A DNA stretch of 64,000 nt from Cephalotus follicularis (lineage: Eukaryota > Streptophyta > Magnoliopsida > Oxalidales > Cephalotaceae). Within the stretch, counting starts at the first letter, position 1; each line of letters starts with the position of its first letter. Positions 20,988 to 32,439 of this stretch are shown here, one piece after another. A model generated the notes under the pieces. That model was not told where the DNA came from and did not search any database. It worked only from the letters and a program-made list of their open reading frames with translations. The stretch covers positions 36,028-100,027 of the forward strand of contig BDDD01001817.1 in NCBI GenBank assembly GCA_001972305.1, in the 5' to 3' direction. Both the position numbers and the translations under genes were made by a program.

Positions 20988-22040
20988 TTGTGCCGTTATA
21001 GTATTGCTTGGTGTTTTACAATAGGTGAAACTAAAGTTCCTTCTGTGACTCCCTCACCGAATGAGAGAGTTAATGTTATTATTACCTCAATTAAACTGAA
21101 AGAGAGTTCTAATTATTTGTTATGGGCTCAAGCGGTTAAGATATATATTATAGCTAAGAAGAAACTCAAGTTTCTTAACTCTGATCCTCCGGCACCTGAT
21201 GCTAGTGGATATGAAGATTGGATGCAGGAGAACACAGTGATTTTGATATGGTTGTGGAATAGCATGGAATATGAGATTGCTGCAAATGTAATGTTTCATA
21301 ATACTGCTAAGGGTATCTGGGATAATTTGAAGGACAGCTATTCTCAAGACAAGAATATGAATAGGGTGTATGATCTTTATGACAAAATGTTTCATCTTCG
21401 CTAATCTGGTAAGCCTCTACATGATTATTATAGCATTTTCAAGGGTCTTACTGAGGAATTAAATGTATTTAAGCCTCTCCCAAATGATATTGATAAACTT
21501 AAAGCACAACGAAATGAATTTCTGGTTTCTAAATTTCTCGCTGGCCTAGATTCTGATCTCAAAAAGATAAAAGGAAATATTCTTACTAGTGAAACTGTCC
21601 CATCTCTTACAGATACCTTCTCTCGCCTTCAACGTGTTGCTTATCCTATGCAGCACGAGTCCTCACCCAAAGACAACTCGGCCTTTACTGTTGGTCGGGG
21701 TCGAGGCCGTAGCCTTGTTTTTGGGGGAGGTCGTGGTGCGAATATTGGTCGTGGTAGTTCTTTTGGAGACAAACCACCTAGGAAGTGTAGTTACTGTGGC
21801 AAGAATGGTCATAGTATAGTATATTGATGGGATAAGCATGGCAAGCCAAATTGGGCACCTAAGACAGCTAATCATACAGTGGTAGATAGTGGTCACGATA
21901 GTGTTTCATCTGGAGATACTCCATATGGTCCAATATAGGGTGATAGTTATACTTCACAACGTGATGATCTTTCTCAGATTTTGAGACGTTTATAGACTCT
22001 TGAGACATCTAATAACACATCTATTGGGTCCACTTCCTCG
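20988..22040 (+). pseudogene. Copia gag with zinc knuckle
   Basis: The capsid part reads LKESSNYLLWAQAVKIYI, then DNLKDSYSQDKNMNRVYDL up to a stop at 21402-21404, and continues in-phase fragments (HDYYSIFKGLTEELN, SRLQRVAYPMQHESS). A GRGRG-rich linker precedes the CCHC knuckle CSYCGKNGHSIVY (about 21787-21824), whose final Cys codon has become TGA (21825-21827). The start codon is unclear; the first conserved residues are near 21020. The gene is non-functional. Confidence 0.85.
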
Positions 22041-22079
22041 GCTACTCTTGCTCATGCAGGTACATCTACCTTCTTTACC

Positions 22080-22550
22080 TCCACTACTCCGCCATGGATT
22101 ATTGATTCTAGGGCATCTTCTCACATGACTGGTAAGTCATCATTGTTTACCTCTTTAAATCATGTTAACCAGTCTTCATCTGTTATACTTGCTAATGGCT
22201 CGTCTACTTCCGAATCAGGGTATGGTAATGTTTCTCCAACTTCCTCCATTAATTTGTCATCCATCATACATGTTCCTCAATTACCGTTAAATCTTTTTTC
22301 TGTTAGTCAGTTAACTAAGGCCTTACATTGATCAGTAACATTCTTTCCGACTCATTGTGTTTTTCAGGACCTTCACACGAGGAAGACAATTGGTGGAGGG
22401 CATGAGAAAGATGGGTTGTACTATCTTGACTGTGGAGCTTCTACTTCTTCTGCTGTTGTTGCTTCTGGTGGTGGTGTGACTCCTTTGCAGTGGCATTGTC
22501 GGTTAGGTCATTTGTCTTTAGCTCGGTTAAAGCTACTTTTTCAGTCTTTT
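22080..22550 (+). pseudogene. Copia protease and pre-integrase region, cut by a gypsy insertion
   Basis: The protease active site reads WIIDSRASSHMTG (about 22096-22134). The usual DSGA triad is DSRA here, a Gly-to-Arg change that should abolish activity. Downstream, KDGLYYLD and LQWHCRLGHLSLARLKLLFQ are the start of the GAG-pre-integrase HHCC zinc domain. The gypsy element at 22552 interrupts it, and the CEACKLGK half resumes at 31602. Confidence 0.85.
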
Positions 22551-22551
22551 A

Positions 22552-24510
22552 TTTAACGCCCCCGATCCGAGTTCACTTTATACGCAAAGCGAGTCTCGAG
22601 GAATCGGTGCGTTACTTGGGGGTGAAACCTTTGATCCTTTAACAATCTTAATAATTGTTAATTTTTATCAAACCTTCTCATAATCTTACAACATTTCCAT
22701 ACTAAACTTCAAAACATAATGCTTCCTTTGAAATCATCATAACGATCATAGTCAATGTATTTATAAAACATCATAATACATTTCACAGCGGAAAATATTA
22801 ATTTAATATATTAAAAGCAGTTTATACAAAACATTAATGTACAACATAATTCATTTTGAAAAGCTTCATTTATAAGCTCCCTCTAAAGTTCGGAATCACT
22901 TCGTTCATCCATTTTCTGGAAACTTTTATTTAAAAACAAAACATTGAAAGGAATGAGCTTAAATAGCTCAGTAAAGGTTTTAAAATAAACATTTCATCAC
23001 ATTCATACTTTTCTATTCATATCTCATGAAACAGAACATTTCATTTCTTTTTCTGATCAAATCTCATGAATCAGTACATTTCATAAATAACTAAGGGGTT
23101 CTATAAACTTAAATAACCCAACTGAAACCTTTTGCTTCACCGAGCCATTGTGCACTCCCCGATTACTATACTTACATCACATGCATGTCTGTGAGCCCTC
23201 ACCACTCATTTAATCCTCCTCGGATTAATCCCCCTTGGATTGCAACCCAAGAGTTGTTCATCTCAGTTTATTATCTTTTCATAAAATCATTTCTGAATAC
23301 TTTGAGTGATCAGTATTCGTAAAAATAAATTCGTACAACATTTGTAAAAACTGAAATAACGATAAAATTATAGCAAACATTTCAACAATTTCAGAATGAT
23401 AAAATCATAATTGCATTGAAAATAATAGCAGAACATGAGCAATAATTTTAAACATGGAATTTCATCAAGAATTTAGAAGAAATTCGAATTACGTAAACAT
23501 AACAATTTGCTGCATAATTTCCAGAAATAACGTAAATTACTTTGGCATAAAAATATCCAAAAATAACATAAAATATTTTGACATAAAAATATAAAGTAAA
23601 ATACTTTAGAAAAGTGAGTACAAATTTTCCTTATATTGCTTTAATCTCCTTCTTTCCTTTTCTACACTGAAGTAATTTCTACACCGAAATTTTAGCAGAA
23701 TTCATTTTCTTTTCTCTTCTCTTTCTCTCTTTCTCTCTTTCTTTATCTCCTTCTTTCTCTCCTTCTCTCTTTCTTCTCTCTCTCAGTAAACTTCTTTAGC
23801 AGAAGACGTTTTTTTACTTACCCGTATTTATAGGGAAATTACCTGCAGACTTCTTATCCCCGTGCGTCAGCATATAACGTCGTCCACATTATGCGTCGCC
23901 CACATTGTTCTCTTCTTCTCCATTAAATAAATGACAAATGTCCTCTTTTAAGTTAAAATAATGATAATCAGCCAAAATATCTTAAGTTCTTTGCCCGGTA
24001 GTCGACACGCGTCCATAATTAGTATAATTAATTCACTAAACAACAAAAAACGAGATAAGCACTGACACTTTCATGCTTTGTTATTTGAAAACGTCGACAC
24101 TTTAGCCTCAAAGCACTGTCGCTTTTGCCTTAAGCGTTACAGGTTAAGCATTTTTTACAAAGGAAATAAGGCTTAAAAGAGTCGCCGCTTTCTCCATTAC
24201 ACTATAACAAACCGTCGACGCTTTAAGTTTAATAAGCGTTGTTGGTTTAAACGCATAAGCATCGCCACTTTACCACTACGATAAAACTAACCGTCGACGC
24301 TTTAAGCTTAAGTTTGGTGTGTTTTAGGTAAAAAATTAGTCGACGCTTTGTATATACTGAAGACTAACCGTCGACGCTTTAACAAGAGAAAGTCGACGCT
24401 TTCCTCGCACACGTGACGCGTACAATGCAAAACTTCTTACTCCTTGGCATTCAACCCAATACTTTAAAGCAAACACATTTGCATAAACAATAATTTTTAA
24501 CAAAAATTTT
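22552..24510 (-). repeat. 3' LTR of Tekay element 1, truncated at its start
   Basis: This copy begins on the plus strand with TTTAACGCCCCCGATCC and corresponds to the right LTR up to ACAAAAATTTT at 24510. There, a deletion joins the sequence directly to the chromodomain reading frame's tail, removing the TGTAGTGACCGG start and the polypurine tract. A CT-rich tract lies at 23698-23785. Confidence 0.9.
23998..24405. repeat. GTCGACGCTTT word array, left LTR of Tekay element 1
   Basis: About seven GTCGAC cores, mostly in the context CCGTCGACGCTTT, plus variants (GTCGCCGCTTT, ATCGCCACTTT), fall in 400 bp. The positions correspond to those in the right LTR at 31075-31490. Confidence 0.85.
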
Positions 24511-24544
24511 ATCCTCAAAATTTGTTACGCATCAGATTCAAAAA

Positions 24545-25960
24545 GATTAGGGTATTCTTTTCTCATTGTTTCTTCCAATTCTCAAGTAGCTTCTTCGATT
24601 CCATGATTTTTCCACAACACTTTTACTAAGGGAATTATTTTGGTCTTTAAAATTTGTTCCTTATGATCCAGAATTTTCATTGGTTGCTCGTCGTAGGATA
24701 AATCATCATGCACTTGTATTGGTTTGACTCTTAAAACATGAGATGAGTTGGCCATATATTTTCGAAGAAGAGATATATGGAATACATCGTGAACGTGAGA
24801 TAGATTTGGTAGCAGTACAAATCTATACGAAACATCTCCAATTCTTTCTAGAATCTCAAATGATCCAATATACCTCGGACTAAGTTTTCCTTTCTTGCCA
24901 AATCTCATTACTCCTTTCCAAGATGATATCTTTAAGAAAACATGATCTCCCACTTCAAAATGTAATTCCCTTCGTCTTTATCCGCATAGCTCTTTTGTCT
25001 ACTTTGGGCTGTTAAGAGACGTTTCCGAATCAGCTTTAACTTTTTAATAGTTACTTGTACCATTTCTGGTCCCAATAACTTCCGCTCTCCTACTTCTTCC
25101 CAACATATAGGTCTTCGACACCTCCGTCCGTATAGTGCTTAAAAAGGTACCATTTGAATACTTGCTTGGAAAATATTATTGTAGGCAAATTCAATCAGAG
25201 TGACATGCTGCTCCTAACTCCCTTGAAAATCTATAACGCAAGCTCTTAGCATGTCTTCCAACGTTTGAATAGTTCGCTCTGATTGTCCATCCGTCTGCGG
25301 GTGGTATGCAGTACTAAAATTCAGCCTTGTGCCCAAAGCATTTTGTAGACTCTTCCAAAATCTTGATGTGAAATGGGGATCTTGATCTAAGACAATCGAT
25401 ACAGGTACGCCATGTAACCTGATTATTTCTTGTTCATAAATCCTCACCAATTGACATAATGAATGGATGTCCTTAACCGGTAGAAAATGAGCAGACTTCG
25501 TTAAACGATCCACAATTACCCATATTGCGTTATTTCCTTTAACGGTTCTCGGAAGTCCAGTTACAAAGTTCATACTGATATGTTCCCACTTCCATTCGGG
25601 TATGGGCAGCGATTATAGAGTTCCTTTTGGTAATTGGTGCTCAGATTTAACTTTGACAAACCAGACATCTTGACACAAAGTCCGCAATTTCTTTTTTCAT
25701 ATTATTCCACCAATATAAGTCACGTAAATCCCTATACATTTTTGTACTTTCAGGGTTGACTGAAAATTTCGAACTATGTGCTTCTGTCAATACTTCTTTC
25801 TTCAAATCGGCATTTCATGGGACACAAAATCTTGAATAAAATCTTAAAACTCCATCAATTCCCAAATTAAAGCGTGACTCTTTTCCATTTCGTACTTCCT
25901 CTGCTATTTCCTTATGCTCTAAATCATCAAACTGACATTGCTTTATTCTTTCAACTAAAG
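24545..25960 (-). pseudogene. Tekay element 1 integrase with C-terminal chromodomain
   Basis: Reading leftward: H2C2 finger region (about 25800-25680), catalytic core (25573-25214) with [10 protein letters not shown] (Asp), [13 protein letters not shown] (Asp) and [12 protein letters not shown] (Glu), all three acidic residues present, then the GPY/F-like RYIGSFEILERIG segment (about 24880) and a chromodomain (QILKTKIIPLVKVLWKNHG, about 24660-24610). In the chromodomain a Trp codon is TGA near 24582. The chromodomain targets insertion to heterochromatin in this lineage. Breaks: a stop after 25214 and loss of frame between core and C-terminus. Confidence 0.9.
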
Positions 25961-26012
25961 ATGGTTGAGCTATGACTTGAGATAGGGAAGCTCCCTTTTC
26001 TTGCCTTATAAT

Positions 26013-27501
26013 TTACAAGTTCAACTTTTGAAAATCTCTTACTAACTCCTCTTGTGCACTAATCATCGTCGCCAAATTTCCCATGCTTTTGAGACTTAAA
26101 GCATCTATTACAACGTTCGCTTTTCTTGGATGATACTGAATTGTGCAATCGTAATCCTTAAGAAGTTCAAGCCATCTCCTTTGTCTCATGTTTAACTTTT
26201 TTTTGGGTGAAAATATATTTGAGGTTTTTATGATCAGTGAAAATTTCGCATTTTTCTCCATAAATATAATGTTGCCAAATCTTTAGTGCAAAAATAACCG
26301 CAGCTAATTCAAGATCATGAGTAGGATAATTCTGCTCATGCACCTTGAGTTTCCTAGAAGCATAAGCGATCACCTTCCCTTGTTGCATCAACACACAACC
26401 TAGCCCTTTGCGAAATGCATCGCTATATATCACAAAGCCTTCTGATCCAGATGGTAAGGCTAATATTGGTGCGTTTATCAATCTCTCCTTTAACTCCAAG
26501 AAACTCTTCTCACATTGGTCAGACCATTCGAACTTGACATTCTTTTGAGTTAACCTTGTAAGGGAGTTCGCGATGCGAGAAAAATTTTCAACGAACCTTC
26601 TGTAGTAACCTGCTAATCCAAGAAAACTTCGTATCTCGGTTACCGTTGTTAGTCTCTGACATTCTCTTATCGCTTCTGTTTTAAAGGGGTCTACTGAGAT
26701 ACCTTCTCGTGTGATCAAGTGACCCAAAAATGATACTTCCTCCATCCAAAATTGACATTTGCTGAACTTAGCATACAGTTGTTCCCTCCTCAGTGTTTGT
26801 AGCACACTTGTCAAATGTTCTTCATGCTCTTCTTGACTCTTTGAATATACCAATATATCGTCAATGAAAACTATTACGAATTGGTCCAAAAATTCATTGA
26901 ATATCCTATTCATCAAGTCCATAAATACAACTAGAGCATTCGTTAATCCAAATGACATTACCAAAAACTCATAATGTCAGTATCTTGTTCTAAAAGCAGT
27001 TTTTAGTATATCATACTTCTTGACCTTTACTTGATGATAGCCAGATCGAAGATCAATCTTCGAGAAGTATCGAGCAATCTTGAGCTGATCAAATAAATCG
27101 TAGATCCTTGGCAGTGGGTACTTATTCTTGATGGTGACTCGATTTAGTTCTCGATAATCGATGCAGAGTCTCATTGTGCCATCTTTCTTCTTTACAAACA
27201 ACACCGGTGCACCCCATGGGGAAACACTCGGTTGGATAAATCCCTTATCCAAAAGTTCTTGCAACTGATTCTTCAATTCTTTCAACTCAGATGGCGCCAT
27301 ACGATAGGGACTCTTCGAAATTGGGGTCGTTCTTGGTACCAAATCAATTGCAAATTCTATCTCTCGATCAAGTGGTACGCTCGGTAAATCTTCGGGAAAC
27401 ACATCCATAAATTCCGTAACAACATAAATGTCTTCTATCTTCATTTTCTCTTCATTGGTGTTCACCACATATGCAAGATAACCTTCACAGCCGCTTCTCA
27501 A
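26013..27501 (-). pseudogene. Tekay element 1 reverse transcriptase and RNase H
   Basis: The N-terminal RT (27501-26977) includes [20 protein letters not shown] and [14 protein letters not shown] (catalytic Asp). After a frame break at about 26970 the second part carries FIDD at 26868-26857 and [20 protein letters not shown]. RNase H has [18 protein letters not shown] (about 26450), where Ala-Ser is usual and Ala-Phe is found, and [11 protein letters not shown]. The overlap with KHETKEMA shows another frame break near 26190. Confidence 0.92.
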
Positions 27502-27599
27502 TAATCGTTTAACTTGGATTGTTGATATGAAGTTTAGAGGTTTACTAACACCCGTGCTTCAGAAAACAAACTCGAGTTGGTTAGGTATAGCAAACCTAA

Positions 27600-28027
27600 C
27601 CTCTTTCCTGAAACAGTGAACACTCTGAAAGTCAATCCATGCCTAGTATGACATCAAAATTTAGGATTTCTAGAGGTACTAGGTCTACTAGCATGTTCCT
27701 ATCACAAAGCTTTAACTCACATCACCTATGCACTTTATCAGCTATCAGGGTGCTACCACTGGGTGTTTCAAAAGCTAAACTTATATTCAAATCCTGTGAT
27801 GGGATACTTAAATAAAGTACGAAAGAAAAGGACACAAATGAATGCGTCGTTCCCCTATCAAACAATATATGAGCGGTTTTAGAGCATACGGGAAAAGTAC
27901 CTATCACCACATCATTAGGATTCTCCAACTCATCCGCTATCATAGCATATGTCCTAGCTTGTGCTCTTTGTTGTGCTCCGCCCTCTCCTTGTCCTCCCAT
28001 ATTTAGTCTAGTGCAAAGGTTTGACAT
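27600..28027 (-). pseudogene. Tekay element 1 protease
   Basis: The active-site region reads ILFDRGTTHSFVS (about 27880-27840). The catalytic DSG is DRG here, a Ser-to-Arg change. The following segment is typical of chromovirus retropepsins, with stops near 27720. It is inactive as read. Confidence 0.8.
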
Positions 28028-28029
28028 AT

Positions 28030-28977
28030 GACATTCTTGACCGCAATTATAACATCTGATGGGTCATTGATTCTGGGTTTGTACTTATCCTTGCTTGCAT
28101 TCTCTTGCTTGATGTCCCGGTTTTCTACACTTATAACAAATTCCCTTTCCTAGCAGACATTCCCCACGATGAGTCTTTCTGCACTGCTGACAGGGTTTAT
28201 GGTCTCCTCCTCCATCAGATCTTCCTTACTTGTTTTTATTAGAGGATTCACCAGCCTTACTCTTTCCATGTCCTTGATCCGCTCGTTGTTGTTGATGTTT
28301 TTGATTGTCGATTTCTATTCTCAGTGCGCACCTAAAAACTACTTCGTAGGTTCACAGGTCTTGCGCTATCAACAATCTTCGGATATAGGGTTTTAGACCT
28401 TGGCAAAACCTATTTGCCCTTCTTTCTTCCGTTGACACCATGTGAGCCGCGTATCGAGACAGCCTCGCAAAATTTGCCTCATATTGTGCCACGGTTTCCG
28501 ATTCACCTTGCTCCAATCGGAGAAAATCTTCTTCCATATTATCCTTCATTGTCTGAGGAAAATATTTGTCCAAAAATATTTCCTTAAATCCTTCCCATGT
28601 CATTGTTTCTAACTCTCGTTGTGTTTTCGTTCTCTCGATCATGTTCCACAATTGATCGGCTTCTCCTTCTAGCTTGTAGATTGAAAATTCTACTTTCTGA
28701 CTGTCAGTGCAATTTAATGCTCTAAAAATCTTTTCAAGTCCTTGGATCCACCCCTCTGCTTCCAAGGGATCTACCATTCCTGAAAACGCCTTCGGATTTG
28801 TCTCACGAACTGTTCAAGAGTTGGCATTGTCGGTAAAGGCGCTTGATGGTTATTACCGTTGTTATTGGCAATAACTTGAGCCAATCAATTCAAAACTGTA
28901 TTTAAAGAATCATTTTCTCCGTTGTCTTGTGTAATGCCATTTCTCTTTTGACCACAATTTCTTCTTATGTTAGCCAT
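28030..28977 (-). pseudogene. Tekay element 1 gag
   Basis: ATG at 28977 opens MANIRRNCGQKRNGITQDNG, with a stop about 31 codons in. The capsid domain follows in another frame (28777-28352), with LWNMIERTKTQRELETMTWE and EIFLDKYFPQTMKDNMEEDF. Then come zinc-knuckle motifs CYKCRKPGHQARECK (about 28145-28100) and CYNCGQECHMSNLC. It packages element RNA. It is broken by at least two frame changes. Confidence 0.85.
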
Positions 28978-29159
28978 CTTGTTAGTATTCGCAAGTTAGT
29001 ACTCAACCTTAGTCAATTCTATTTATTCTTAGATAAAACACAATCGAATTCTAATACTTAAGATCTTTTCACAGAAGTAACAGTTTATTTATCGTATATT
29101 TTTCTTCGTACATATTTCACATTTCTACATATCATACAAAAAGCCTTTTTATTACTACT

Positions 29160-29549
29160 CTAGTTTTCATCACCAGATGCATCATTATCTAGTAATTCCT
29201 CTCGTATACGCCTTATAATCATCCTCAGATTTTCTCTAACTCCCCGCATGATTATTCCGTTAATTCCCCAAATATATCTTAGAAGGACTTTCAAACTTGA
29301 TTTAGTTTCTCTAAGAATCTCGTTCTTTCTTTCTAACTCTGCATTATATTCTTTCTCCATCTGGTATATATGTGTATAAAATTCCTCTCGATTGTTTGCT
29401 ATTATCTGTTTCAAATTTTCTTTTTCCTCACTTAGCTTATGGTTCTTAGCCATTAAAACTTGTATTTGCCATTTTACTGGTTCAGATGATCCGCAACGAG
29501 AAGATTGCGTACTAGTCCTTGAGTCATAAAATTCACTTCTCGTTGACAT
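29160..29549 (-). CDS. Extra coiled-coil ORF between PBS and gag of Tekay element 1
   Basis: This is an intact 129-codon frame starting 55 bp after the PBS. It begins MSTRSEFYDSRTSTQSSRC, then has a long charged helical segment (KNHKLSEEKENLKQIIANNR, KNEILRETKSSLKVLLRYI) with heptad-like leucine/isoleucine spacing, and ends LLDNDASGDEN. No Pfam family comes to mind. It lies where the untranslated leader normally is, about 180 bp before the gag ATG. Tekay element 2 in this window has no counterpart. It is uninterrupted while gag and pol are broken, but its short length makes that weak evidence of constraint. Function unknown; a coiled-coil accessory protein or a detached gag N-terminus are options. 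Confidence 0.6.
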   Translation of the reverse strand: MSTRSEFYDSRTSTQSSRCGSSEPVKWQIQVLMAKNHKLSEEKENLKQIIANNREEFYTHIYQMEKEYNAELERKNEILRETKSSLKVLLRYIWGINGIIMRGVRENLRMIIRRIREELLDNDASGDEN

Positions 29550-29603
29550 CTAAAAAAAAAACAGGTTAGTAAATACACAATTTACATCTTAAATAAACCA
29601 ATT

Positions 29604-29614
29604 CTCTGATACCA
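29604..29614 (-). promoter_or_regulatory. Primer-binding site of Tekay element 1
   Basis: CTCTGATACCA on the plus strand is TGGTATCAGAG on the element strand, matching initiator tRNA-Met. It is separated from the LTR end by 4 bp. Confidence 0.93.
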
Positions 29615-29618
29615 ATCT

Positions 29619-31601
29619 TTTAACGCCCCCGATCCGAGTTCACTTTATGCTCAAAGCGAGTCTCGAGGAATCGGTGCGTTATTTGGGGGTGAAACCTTTG
29701 ATCGTTTAACAATCTTACTAATTGCTAACTTTTATCAAACCTTCTCATAATCTTATAACATTTCCATACTAAACTTCAAAACATCATGCTTCCTTTGAAA
29801 TCATCATAACGATCATAGTCAATGTATTTATAAAACATCATAATACATTTCACAATGGAAAACATTAACTTAATTCATTAAAAGCAGTTTATACAAAACA
29901 TTAATGTACAACATAATTCCTTTTGAAAAGCTTCATTTATGAGCTCCCTCTAAAGTTCGGAATCTCTTCGTTCATCCATTTCCTGGAAAATTTTATTTAA
30001 AAACAAAACATTGAAAGGAATGAGTTTAAATAGCTCAGTAAGGGTTTTAAAATAAACATTTCATCACATTCATTCTTTTTTGTTCATATCTCATTAAACA
30101 GAACATTTCATTTCTTTTTCTGATCATATCTCATGAATCAGAACATTTCATAAATAACTGAGGGGTTGTATAAACTTAAATAACCCAACTGAAACCTTTT
30201 GTTTCACCGGGGCATTGTGCACTCCCCGATTACTATCCTTACATCACATGCATGTCCGTGAGCCCTTACCGTTCATTTAATCCTCCTCGGATTAATCCCC
30301 CTTGGATCATAACCCAAGAGTTGTTCATCTCAGTTTATTATCTTTTCATAAAATCATTTCTTAATACTTTGAATGATCAGCTCAAGGTATTCGTAAAAAC
30401 AAATTCGTACAACATTTGTAAGAACTGAAATAACGATAAAATTATAGCAAACATTTCAATAATTTCAGAATGATAAAATCATAATTGTATTGAAAATAAT
30501 AGTAGAACATGAGCAATAATTTTAAACATAGAATTTCATCAAGAATTTGGAAGAAATTCGAATTACGTAAACATAACAATTTGCTGCATAATTTCCAGAA
30601 ATAACGTGAATAACTTTGGCATAAAAATATCCAAAAATAACATAAAATATTTTGGCATAAAAATATAAAGTAAAATACTTTAGAAAAGTGAGTACAAATT
30701 TTCCTTACATTGTTTTAATCTCCTTCTTTCCTATTCTACACTGAAGTAATTTCTACACCGAAATTTTAGCAGAATTCTCCTTCTTTTCTCTTCTCTTTCT
30801 CTCATTCTCTCTCTTTCTTTCTCTCCTTCTCTCTTTCTTCTCTCTTTCTTCTCTCTCTCAGTAAAATTCTTTGGCAGAAGACTTTTTTTTTTACTTACCC
30901 GTATTTGTAGGGAAGTTACCTGCAGACTTCTTATCCCCGTGCGTCAGCATATAACGTCGTCCACGTTATGCGCCGCCCACGTTGTTCTCTTCTTCTCCAC
31001 CAGATAAACGACAAATGTCCTCTTTTAAGTTAAAATAATGATAATCAGCCAAAATATCTTAAGTTCTTCATCCGGTGGTCGATACGCGTCCATAATTAGT
31101 ATAATTAATTCACTAAACGACAAAAAACGAGATAAGTGCTGACGCTTTCACGCTTTGTTATTTGAAAAGCGTTGACGCTTTAGCCTCAAAGCGTTGCTGC
31201 TTTTGCCTTAAGCATCACCGGTTAAGCGTTTTTTTACAAAGGAAACAAGGTTTAAAAGCGTCGCCGCTTTTTTCCATTACACTATAACAAACCATCGACA
31301 CTTTAAGTTTAATAAGCGTTGTTGGTTTAAACGCATAAGCTTCGTCGCTTTACCACTACGCTAAAACTAACCGTCGACGCTTTAAGCTTAATTTTGGTGT
31401 GTTTTAGGTACGAAATTAGTCGACGCTTTGTATATACTGAAGACTAACCGTCGACGCTTTAACATGAGATAGTTGACGCTTTCCTCGCACACGTGATGCG
31501 TACAATGCAAAACTTCTTACTCCTTGGCATTCAACCCAATACTTTAAAGCAAACACATTTCCATAAACAATAATTTTCAACAAAATTTTCCGGTCACTAC
31601 A
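29619..31601 (-). repeat. 5' LTR of Tekay element 1
   Basis: On the element strand it starts TGTAGTGACCGGAAAATTTT at 31601 and ends GGGGGCGTTAAA at 29619. It is 1983 bp long, with a CT-rich tract near 30775-30860 and the palindrome array at 31075-31490. Confidence 0.93.
31075..31490. repeat. GTCGACGCTTT word array, right LTR of Tekay element 1
   Basis: Copies match the left LTR array position by position, with several words changed by C-to-T or G-to-A (for example GTTGACGCTTT at about 31472 against GTCGACGCTTT). This shows ongoing transition decay at CpG sites. Confidence 0.85.
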
Positions 31602-32430
31602 TTTTAAGTCAGTGTCTAAGATAGAATGTGAAGCCTGCAAGTTGGGTAAACATCATCGTTCTTCCTATCCTTCTCGTACTATGGCTTGTAGTTTGTCGTT
31701 ATTTGATTTAGTCCATTCGGACATTTGGGGTCCTTGTCGTGTTCAGAATAGAAATGGGTTCATGTATTTTGTCACCTTTGTGGACGACCACTCTCGTCTC
31801 ACTTGGTTATATATGTTAAAGGACAGGTCTGAGTTTCTTTCTGTATTCCAAAATTTTTATAATGAAATAAAAACGCAGTTTGGTATGCCTATTAATGTTT
31901 TTCATTCTGATAATGCTTTGGAATATATACAAAATGAGATTTCTAGTTTTTGTGTAGCACAATGTATGATTCATCAGACTAGTTGTTCATACACGCCTCA
32001 ACAAAATGGGGTGGCAGAACGTAAAAAAAGATATTTGCTTGAGGTTACTCGTACTATTATGATGCATATGCATGTTCCAAAAAAAATTTGGTGTAAAGGA
32101 GTTCTTACTACATGTTATTTGATTAATCGCATGCCATCTTCTGTTCTTGCCGACAAGTCTCCTTTTTCTATTATTTTCCCTAATCAACCGGTTTTTCACT
32201 TACCTCTTCGTGTTGTTTGGTGTATTTGTTTTGTTCACAATTTACATATTACCACTGATAAACTTTCTCCTAGATCTACTAAATGTGTTTTTCTTGGTTA
32301 TTCTAGTACACAGAAAGGTTATAAATGTTATGACCCTATAGGGCAAAAGTATTTTGTCAGTGCTGATGTTACATTTTTTGAAGATCATTCTTATTTTAGT
32401 CCATCTCCTACCGTTCCCAGGGATGTTTGA
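31602..32430 (+). pseudogene. Copia integrase (C-terminal part of zinc domain, core)
   Basis: It resumes exactly after the gypsy target duplication with KIECEACKLGKHHRSSYP, the CC half of the HHCC finger. The core has VHSDIWGP (Asp), NVFHSDNALEY (Asp) and PQQNGVAERKKRYLLE (Glu), all catalytic residues present. The open frame runs to TGA at 32428-32430. It inserts element cDNA. It is split from its N-terminal half by 9 kb. Confidence 0.92.
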
Positions 32431-32439
32431 TAGGTACCA

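Larger units (their letters stand above)
22552..31601 (-). mobile_element. Tekay/Del-type chromodomain gypsy element 1, 9050 bp
   Basis: Minus-strand order from the right: LTR (29619-31601), PBS, a 129-codon leader ORF, gag, protease, RT, RNase H, integrase with chromodomain, LTR (22552-24510). TTTTA flanks it on both sides (22547-22551 and 31602-31606), a perfect 5-bp duplication inside the copia frame. By-eye LTR divergence over the first 185 bp is about 5 percent. The distal LTR terminus is AAA and not the usual CA, and the left LTR has lost its outer start and the polypurine tract. Several stops and frameshifts make it non-autonomous. Confidence 0.95.

Noticed and set aside
23698-23785. 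CT-rich tract as a promoter of a host gene
   Set aside because: It lies inside a gypsy LTR and is present in both LTR copies, so it belongs to the element.
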